9,396 nt of DNA, from the NCBI GenBank assembly GCA_023428085.1, contig JAEYZK010000214.1, forward strand, positions 1-9,396, in the 5' to 3' direction. The notes beneath the pieces are model-generated. The model saw nothing but the letters and a program-made list of their open reading frames with translations, made no database searches and was not told the DNA's origin. The DNA comes from Pseudomonadota bacterium. GTDB taxonomy: Bacteria > Myxococcota > Myxococcia > Myxococcales > Anaeromyxobacteraceae. The translations under genes were made by a program, and so were the position numbers. Below are positions 5,757-9,396 of this stretch, one piece after another (position 1 is the first letter of the stretch; each line of letters starts with the position of its first letter).

Positions 5757-6206
5757 ATGGCCGAGACGAAGAACCTCGTACGCGAGTACGAGACCATCTA
5801 CCTGCTCAAGGCGGAGACGCCCGACGAGCAGGTGGACGAGATCAAGGAGCGGCTCCGCGGCGTGGTCAGCCGCGAGGGCGGGAAGGTGATCCGCTTCACC
5901 AACCAGGGGAAGCGGAAGACCGCCTTCCCCGTCGCCAAGAACAACAAGGCGCTCTACATGCACTGCCTCTACGTGGGCAGGCCGGGGCTGGTGCACGAGC
6001 TCGAGCGCAACCTCAAGATGCTGGACGTCGTGACGAAGTTCCAGTCGGTGAAGATCGCCGACGAGGTGGACTTCGACTCCCGGCAGGTCGAGCAGGACGT
6101 GAAGCTCCAGCCCGTCGAGGAAGAGGCCAAGCCGCGCGAGGAGCGGGGCGAGTTCGTTCCCGGCGAGGAAGCCTTCGAGGGCGAGCCGGCGGAAGGGATG
6201 GAGTAA
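5757..6206 (+). CDS. rpsF: 30S ribosomal protein S6
   Basis: S6 pairs with S18 on the platform of the small subunit. The S6 fold covers about residues 9-102: REYETIYLLKAE (9-20), a helix to about 40, GGKVIRF (41-47), GKRKTAFPVAKNNKALYM (51-68) and LERNLKMLDVVTKFQSVKI (82-100). The 149-residue length exceeds the usual 95-135 because of an acidic tail (about 102-149) holding some 18 Glu/Asp, ending EGEPAEGME. GAGGGGAG lies just ahead of the ATG. The gene leads the rpsF-rpsR-rplI cluster, with only 3 bases to rpsR. A leader hairpin upstream may allow feedback control. The acidic tail faces a partner, S18, whose extra N-terminal part is Gly- and Arg-rich. Confidence 0.96.
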   Translation: MAETKNLVREYETIYLLKAETPDEQVDEIKERLRGVVSREGGKVIRFTNQGKRKTAFPVAKNNKALYMHCLYVGRPGLVHELERNLKMLDVVTKFQSVKIADEVDFDSRQVEQDVKLQPVEEEAKPREERGEFVPGEEAFEGEPAEGME

Positions 6207-6209
6207 GCC

Positions 6210-6596
6210 ATGGCGCGACCGGACATGGGTGGTCCCAAGACGGGTGGTGGCTTCGGCTCCCGCTTCGGCGGTGGCGGCGGTGGTGGTGGCGGCGGCTACG
6301 GCGGCGGGCGCGGCGGTGATCGCGACCGCGATCGCGACCGCGGCGACCGCGAGGGCGGCGAGGAGGGCGGCCGGCGCGGCTTCGGCCGGCGGAAGGTGTG
6401 CCGCTTCTGCGCCGACAAGGCGCTGAAGGTCGACTACAAGGACCAGGGGCAGATGAAGTACTTCCTGACCGAGCGCGGCAAGATCATCCCGCGCCGGATC
6501 AGCGGGAACTGCGCGAAGCACCAGCGCGAGGTCGCCACGGCGGTGAAGCGCGGCCGGATGCTCGCCATCCTGCCCTACACCGTCGGGCAGATGTGA
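6210..6596 (+). CDS. rpsR: 30S ribosomal protein S18, zinc-binding form with long Gly/Arg/Asp-rich N-terminus
   Basis: The S18 domain occupies residues 60-128: RRKVCRFCADK (60-70), DYKDQGQMKYFLTERGKI (75-92), PRRISGNCAKHQREVATAVKR (94-114), ILPYTV (120-125). C64-x2-C67 and C101-x2-H104 form a complete zinc-ribbon set. Ahead of it lies an extension of about 55 residues: a glycine run (20-29), GGGRGG (31-36), alternating Arg-Asp (37-44), then a Glu/Gly stretch. Usual S18 is about 75-90 aa. The extension is probably disordered and may contact rRNA or the S6 tail; that is inference. The ATG is 3 bases after rpsF with GGAG 7 bases ahead. The codons of the extension are repetitive (GGC/GGT, CGCGAC), so replication slippage may change its length. 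Confidence 0.95.
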   Translation: MARPDMGGPKTGGGFGSRFGGGGGGGGGGYGGGRGGDRDRDRDRGDREGGEEGGRRGFGRRKVCRFCADKALKVDYKDQGQMKYFLTERGKIIPRRISGNCAKHQREVATAVKRGRMLAILPYTVGQM

Positions 6597-6604
6597 GGAC
6601 CGCC

Positions 6605-7060
6605 ATGAAGCTCATCCTCCGTGAAGACGTGGAGAACCTCGGCAAGGGCGGCGAGCTGGTGGAGGTGAAGCCCGGCTACGGGCGGAACTTCCTCCTGCCG
6701 CGCGGCCTCGCCGTGGTGGCGAACCCCAGGAACGTCCGCGAGCTCGAGCACCAGAAGTCGGTGGCCGCCGCCAAGGCCGCCAAGCTCAAGGCGAACGCGC
6801 AGGCCGTCGCGAAGCGGATCTCCGACACGCCCGTCACCCTGAAGCGCAAGGTGGGCGAGCAGGACAAGCTCTACGGCTCGGTGACCGCGCTCGACGTCGC
6901 CGAGGCCCTGGCCGCCCGCGGCCTGGAGCTCGACCGGCGCACCATCGACCTCGCAGAGCCGATCAAGACCATCGGCACCTTCGAGGTCCCGGTGAAGCTG
7001 CACTCCGAGGTCGTCGGCAAGGTGAAGGTGACCGTGGAGCCCGAGGCCGAGACGGCCTGA
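6605..7060 (+). CDS. rplI: 50S ribosomal protein L9
   Basis: L9 binds 23S rRNA near the base of the L1 stalk and helps keep the reading frame. The 151-residue length matches the family (about 148). The N-terminal rRNA-binding domain has MKLILREDVENLGKGGE (1-17) and the signature VKPGYGRNFLLPRGLA (21-36). A long Ala/Lys-rich linking helix (about 41-75) follows, then the C-terminal domain with GEQDKLYGSVTALDVAEAL (84-102), TIGTFEVPVKLH (121-132) and VKVTVEPE (140-147). Its ribosome site TGAGGA overlaps the rpsR stop, with 8 bases between genes, so translation is coupled to rpsR. It is the last gene of the ribosomal cluster and is followed by a strong hairpin. Confidence 0.97.
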   Translation: MKLILREDVENLGKGGELVEVKPGYGRNFLLPRGLAVVANPRNVRELEHQKSVAAAKAAKLKANAQAVAKRISDTPVTLKRKVGEQDKLYGSVTALDVAEALAARGLELDRRTIDLAEPIKTIGTFEVPVKLHSEVVGKVKVTVEPEAETA

Positions 7061-7111
7061 GCTCCGCGCGCCCGCGCCGGCGGATGGCCGAGGGCGGGCG
7101 ATCGTGGTCGG

Positions 7112-7149
7112 GAGAGGCCGGTGCCGCCAGGCGCCGGCCTCTTCGTATT
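7112..7149 (+). terminator. Strong terminator-like hairpin after rplI
   Basis: A 14-bp stem (7112-7125 with 7130-7143, two G-U pairs, no bulges) closes on a GCCA tetraloop and runs into CTCTTCGTATT, a broken T-rich stretch. It is the best intrinsic terminator in the window and marks the end of the housekeeping run. Confidence 0.8.
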
Positions 7150-7161
7150 GACGGGTCGTGA

Positions 7162-7260
7162 ACGTGCACGGCCCCCGGGCGCGCGCTCCCCCGCAGGCCC
7201 GCCCGGGGCGCGGCCGGGCGGGGTCCCCAGTTCACGCGATGTCGCGCGCTGTGCACGTGA
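7162..7260. repeat. Distant inverted repeat ACGTGCAC / GTGCACGT
   Basis: ACGTGCAC at 7162-7169 and GTGCACGT at 7251-7258 are reverse complements, each containing the palindrome GTGCAC. They lie about 110-200 bases upstream of the sigma-54 box, a range where enhancer-binding activators of sigma-54 often bind. The functional link is inferred. Confidence 0.35.
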
Positions 7261-7272
7261 GGCGCCACCGCG

Positions 7273-7287
7273 GCTTCGCAGCGAAGC
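7273..7287. repeat. 15-bp palindrome in the leader of the unknown gene
   Basis: GCTTCGC and GCGAAGC flank one A, a perfect 7-bp dyad about 80 bases upstream of the sigma-54 box. It could be a protein-binding site; the one-base centre makes an RNA hairpin unlikely. Confidence 0.35.
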
Positions 7288-7364
7288 ACCCGCGCGCGGC
7301 GCCGTACCGCGCGACAGGCGGCCAACGGCCCGGACTCCGGCCGGCCGGCCTCGCGTGGGCCGCG

Positions 7365-7380
7365 TGGCACGCAGCGTGCT
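7365..7380 (+). promoter_or_regulatory. Sigma-54 (RpoN) type promoter
   Basis: TGGCACG (-24 element) and GTGCT (-12 element) are separated by 4 bases. This matches the consensus TGGCACG-N4-TTGCW at every set position but one, and keeps the required GG-N10-GC spacing. Transcription would begin near 7391, about 55 bases ahead of the GTG of the unknown gene. Myxobacteria use many sigma-54 promoters with enhancer-binding activators. Confidence 0.6.
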
Positions 7381-7392
7381 CTCCTTCCCCAC

Positions 7393-7410
7393 ATCCGAGC
7401 CGGCTCGGAT
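7393..7410. repeat. Perfect 18-bp palindrome near the expected transcript start
   Basis: ATCCGAGCC followed directly by GGCTCGGAT forms an 18-bp dyad with no spacer. It sits just downstream of the sigma-54 box and 21 bases before the AGGAGG. Its place suggests an operator for a dimeric repressor. Confidence 0.5.
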
Positions 7411-7445
7411 CGCCCGCATGCCGCTGGCGCCAGGAGGACCTACCC

Positions 7446-7829
7446 GTGAGGAAGCTTCGCTCCGTCCCGACCCACCCCGAACCGGATGCGGCAGCCGCGT
7501 ACCGCGTCGAGCGGCGCCGGTTCCTCGGCCAGGAGCTCTCGGCCGAGCCGCTCGACGGGAGCCCCTGGCTCGTCCAGAAGGTGCTGGGCGCGAAGCCGCT
7601 CGAGATCACGCGCGACGGCGTGATCCCGTGGCGCTCGAACGGCGTGCTGCCGCTCCGGCACGGCTTCTCGCCGACGGGCGCGCCGGCGCGCTGCCTCCTC
7701 ACCGCGCCCGGCGTCGCGCGCCTCAAGGCCGACGCCGCCGCGGGCGCGCGCGAGCAGGTGGACTGCGCCGCGTGCCGGGCGTGGCGGGCGCGGCGCGGGT
7801 CCGGACGCGAGACGCCGAAGGCGGCGTGA
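7446..7829 (+). CDS. Hypothetical protein with C-terminal CxxC
   Basis: I do not recognise this 127-residue protein. The start is GTG with AGGAGGA 7 bases ahead. Codon use is strongly G/C at third positions, so it is very likely a gene. It is probably soluble: no signal peptide or membrane segment. The first half (WLVQKVLGAKPLEITRDGVIPWRSNGVLPL, about 41-70) reads as a compact folded region with alternating hydrophobic residues. A DCAAC motif (106-110) near the Arg-rich end could bind metal or act in redox, but one CxxC alone is not enough to say. It stands alone between the rplI terminator and a convergent xylanase gene. The sigma-54 box upstream suggests condition-dependent expression. The frame stays open upstream to 7158, but nothing supports a start there. 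Confidence 0.8.
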   Translation: MRKLRSVPTHPEPDAAAAYRVERRRFLGQELSAEPLDGSPWLVQKVLGAKPLEITRDGVIPWRSNGVLPLRHGFSPTGAPARCLLTAPGVARLKADAAAGAREQVDCAACRAWRARRGSGRETPKAA

Positions 7830-7839
7830 TCGCGGCATC

Positions 7840-7856
7840 CCGCTCGGCCTGAGCGG
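7840..7856. terminator. Hairpin between convergent genes
   Basis: CCGCTC (7840-7845) and GAGCGG (7851-7856) form a 6-bp stem with a 5-base loop inside the 34-base gap between the unknown gene and the xylanase stop. It could end transcription from both sides. No T-run is present on either strand. Confidence 0.4.
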
Positions 7857-7863
7857 CGATCGC

Positions 7864-9024
7864 TCACTTCCTCTTCGCCCGCAGCCCCTCGTCGATGACC
7901 GCCCAGAACGCGGGCTTCGGCTGCATCTCCGAGAACAGGAGCGGCGCGTCCGGAGGCCGGAGCCAGGAGTGCTCGTCGCTGAGGCCCCACACCAGGACGG
8001 CGTCGATCTTGTCCCGGTTGCGGACGAACATCTGGAAGAACTTCGCGTAGCGCTCCGCCTGCAGCTGGAAGAGGACGTCCTCCTCGGCGTCCTCGACCGG
8101 CCGCCCCCAGCCGGTGCGGAGGCTCACGTCCATCTCGGTGACGTGGTTGCGCACGCCGAGCTTCGCCACCTCCGCGATCGTCTCCTCGAGCGACTCGACC
8201 GCCGGGCTCGAGAGGTAGACGTGCGTCTGGTGGCCGACCCCGTGGATCGGCACGCCCTTCTTCTGCAGGTCGCGGACGAGCTCCAGGATGAGCGCGCGCT
8301 TCGCGGGCTGCTCGGTGGAGTAGTCGTTGTAGAAGAGGAGCGCGTCCGGATCGGCCTCGTGCGCGAACCGGAACGCGAGCTCGATGAACTCCGGGCCGAT
8401 GATCCGGTAGTAGTCGCTCTTCCGCCAGCCGCCCACGGTCTCGACGTTCGGCTCGCCGGGCGCGAAGGCCTCGTTCACGACGTCCCAGGCCCAGACGCGC
8501 CCCTTGAAGTGGCCGACCACCGTGTGGATGTACGCGCGCATCCGGGCGATGAGGACGTCGCGCGAGACGTCCTTGCCGTCCTTCGTGAACATCCAGGGGG
8601 CGGCCTGCTGGTGCCAGACGAGCGTGTGCCCGCGGACCTTCAGCTTGTTCTTCACCGCCCAGTCCACGAGCTGGTCGGCCATGTTGAAGTCGTACTGTCC
8701 CTCGCGCCGCGAGAGCATGACCGGCTTCATCTCGTTCTCGGCGACGACGACGTTGAACTGCCGGGCGATGAACTCGTGGGTCGAGCCCATCAGCACCTGG
8801 CCCGGCGTCACGGCCGCGCCGACGAGGAAGACGCCGTCGTAGGTCTGCGCGAGCGAGGGGACCGGGCCTTCGCGCGCGACGGAGCGGTCGGGGCGCGGCG
8901 GCTCCGCGGGGGCGGGCGCCGGCGCCGGCCCCGCCGACGCGGCGGCGGGCTGGGCCGGCGGGTGCGCGCAGGCTGAACCGATCAAGATCAGGGAAAGGAG
9001 GGCGAGGCGGGTCGGCCGGGTCAT
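7864..9024 (-). CDS. GH10 endo-1,4-beta-xylanase, putative lipoprotein
   Basis: A glycoside hydrolase family 10 enzyme predicted to cut the beta-1,4-xylan backbone with retention of configuration. Of 386 residues, 1-19 form a signal peptide ending SAC, with Cys19 as the likely lipid-bearing residue (Gly at -3 is atypical). A Pro/Ala linker (20-45) and the TIM barrel (about 60-380) follow. Barrel motifs: ENEMKP (96-101), RGHTLVWHQQAP-like (131-143), WAWDVVNEAF (178-187) with acid/base Glu185, FYNDYS (231-236), GHQTHV (264-269), VTEMDVS (295-301) with nucleophile Glu297, and VWGLSDEHSWL (345-355). No carbohydrate-binding module is present. The ATG at 9024 starts the signal peptide; longer starts add an out-of-character Arg-rich leader. 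No good Shine-Dalgarno is present. It lies 25 bases after the upstream gene, so co-transcription is likely. Confidence 0.94.
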   Translation of the reverse strand: MTRPTRLALLSLILIGSACAHPPAQPAAASAGPAPAPAPAEPPRPDRSVAREGPVPSLAQTYDGVFLVGAAVTPGQVLMGSTHEFIARQFNVVVAENEMKPVMLSRREGQYDFNMADQLVDWAVKNKLKVRGHTLVWHQQAAPWMFTKDGKDVSRDVLIARMRAYIHTVVGHFKGRVWAWDVVNEAFAPGEPNVETVGGWRKSDYYRIIGPEFIELAFRFAHEADPDALLFYNDYSTEQPAKRALILELVRDLQKKGVPIHGVGHQTHVYLSSPAVESLEETIAEVAKLGVRNHVTEMDVSLRTGWGRPVEDAEEDVLFQLQAERYAKFFQMFVRNRDKIDAVLVWGLSDEHSWLRPPDAPLLFSEMQPKPAFWAVIDEGLRAKRK

Positions 9025-9049
9025 GCCGGGATCGATACCACTTCCCGGC
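9025..9049 (-). promoter_or_regulatory. Hairpin filling the spacer before the xylanase start
   Basis: The whole 25-base gap between the upstream stop and the xylanase ATG is an inverted repeat: GCCGGG / CCCGGC with a 13-base loop that includes ATCGAT. No Shine-Dalgarno is visible near the ATG. The structure could hold back or couple translation. Confidence 0.4.
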
Positions 9050-9396
9050 TCACTTCGCCTCGTCGCCCTTCGCCTCGAAGGCGCCGCGGTAGGCCACGGC
9101 CCCACCCTCCTGCACGAAGACGGGGACCCCGAGCACGCGGCCTGCCCGCTCGAACGGCGCGAGGTCGGCGGGCCCGAGGCGCGCGGCCGCCTCGCCGGCC
9201 AGCGCACCCGCCACGCCGAGCAGCGCGGTGCGGGCGTCCGAGCGGGGCAGGTGCCGGGCGGCGTGCGCCGCCAGCTCGAGGGCGGCGGGGAGGTGGCCGA
9301 GCGCCGCGAGGCTCCGGACCTGCTCCAGCGCGAGCGCCGCGGAGCCCTCGCCGGCGCCGAGGAGGACGAGCGCGTAGGTGCCCCGGCCCTCGGCGC
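9050..9396 (-). CDS. Alanine-rich protein of unknown function (5' end outside window)
   Basis: The last 114 residues of a gene that enters from the right edge. Third codon positions are almost all G or C, which supports real coding. The sequence is rich in Ala, Leu and Glu, with helix-like blocks (ALALEQVRSLAALGHLPAAL, then ELAAHAARHLP). This resembles TPR-like or other alpha-helical repeats without matching one clearly. The end, LGVPVFVQEGGAVAYRGAFEAKGDEAK, looks like a short beta segment and a charged tail. I cannot name a function. It precedes the xylanase by 25 bases on the same strand and probably shares its transcript. Confidence 0.7.
   Translation of the reverse strand, partial: AEGRGTYALVLLGAGEGSAALALEQVRSLAALGHLPAALELAAHAARHLPRSDARTALLGVAGALAGEAAARLGPADLAPFERAGRVLGVPVFVQEGGAVAYRGAFEAKGDEAK

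Noticed and set aside
4746..6521. Minus-strand open frame of 591 codons opposite rplY to rpsR
   Set aside because: Lies over four firmly assigned genes; composition follows their complement.
7148..7153. TTGACG as a -35 box after the rplI terminator
   Set aside because: No -10-like hexamer 16-18 bases downstream; the sigma-54 box is the better promoter for the next gene.
7969..8976. Plus-strand open frame of 335 codons
   Set aside because: Exact antisense of the GH10 gene; Val/Asp/Glu-rich shadow composition.
9025..9207. Upstream extension of the xylanase by 61 codons
   Set aside because: Arg/Pro/Ser-rich out-of-frame reading of the preceding gene; a signal peptide begins at the ATG at 9024.
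1..9396. CRISPR array, insertion sequence or phage genes
   Set aside because: No spaced direct repeats, transposase motifs or phage proteins anywhere in the window; the content is mainly housekeeping.

Overview
The window is very GC-rich, and its coding frames show the strong third-position G/C bias of a high-GC bacterium. The gene content fits a myxobacterium, most likely close to Anaeromyxobacter (Myxococcota). The supporting signs are the order ispE-spoVG-prs-rplY-pth-rpsF-rpsR-rplI, a sigma-54-type promoter and an N-terminally extended zinc-binding S18. The genus is an inference from composition and gene order, not from a database match.

Layout. (1) Positions 1-1285, minus strand: a family 2 glycosyltransferase of the dolichol-phosphate-sugar-synthase type. 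It overlaps by 4 bases (GTGA) the start of a large membrane protein resembling TMTC/GT-C O-mannosyltransferases, which runs off the left edge. (2) Positions 1456-7060, plus strand: a long housekeeping run of ispE (isoprenoid precursor synthesis), spoVG (nucleic-acid-binding regulator), prs (PRPP synthase), rplY/ctc (L25), pth (peptidyl-tRNA hydrolase), then rpsF-rpsR-rplI (S6, S18, L9). Hairpins follow spoVG, prs and pth, and a 14-bp terminator-like hairpin follows rplI. A small acidic, proline-rich protein may lie on the minus strand between prs and rplY. (3) Positions 7150-7829, plus strand: a 300-base leader with a near-consensus sigma-54 promoter and several perfect palindromes, then a 127-aa protein of unknown function. 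(4) Positions 7864-9396, minus strand: a GH10 xylanase with a lipoprotein-type signal peptide. It lies 25 bases downstream of an alanine-rich protein of unknown function that enters from the right edge.

The central genes supply translation (L25, Pth, S6, S18, L9) and basic metabolites (isoprenoids, PRPP). The ispE-spoVG-prs-ctc-pth order is also found, with extra genes, in Bacillus. The flanking minus-strand genes are envelope glycosylation on the left and polysaccharide breakdown on the right.

I do not see a new defence or mobile system here. The points most worth following up are the sigma-54 promoter and palindromes ahead of the unknown gene, a duplicated C-terminal coding motif with a perfect palindrome at the 3' end of pth, and the opposing charged or low-complexity tails on the partner proteins S6 and S18.
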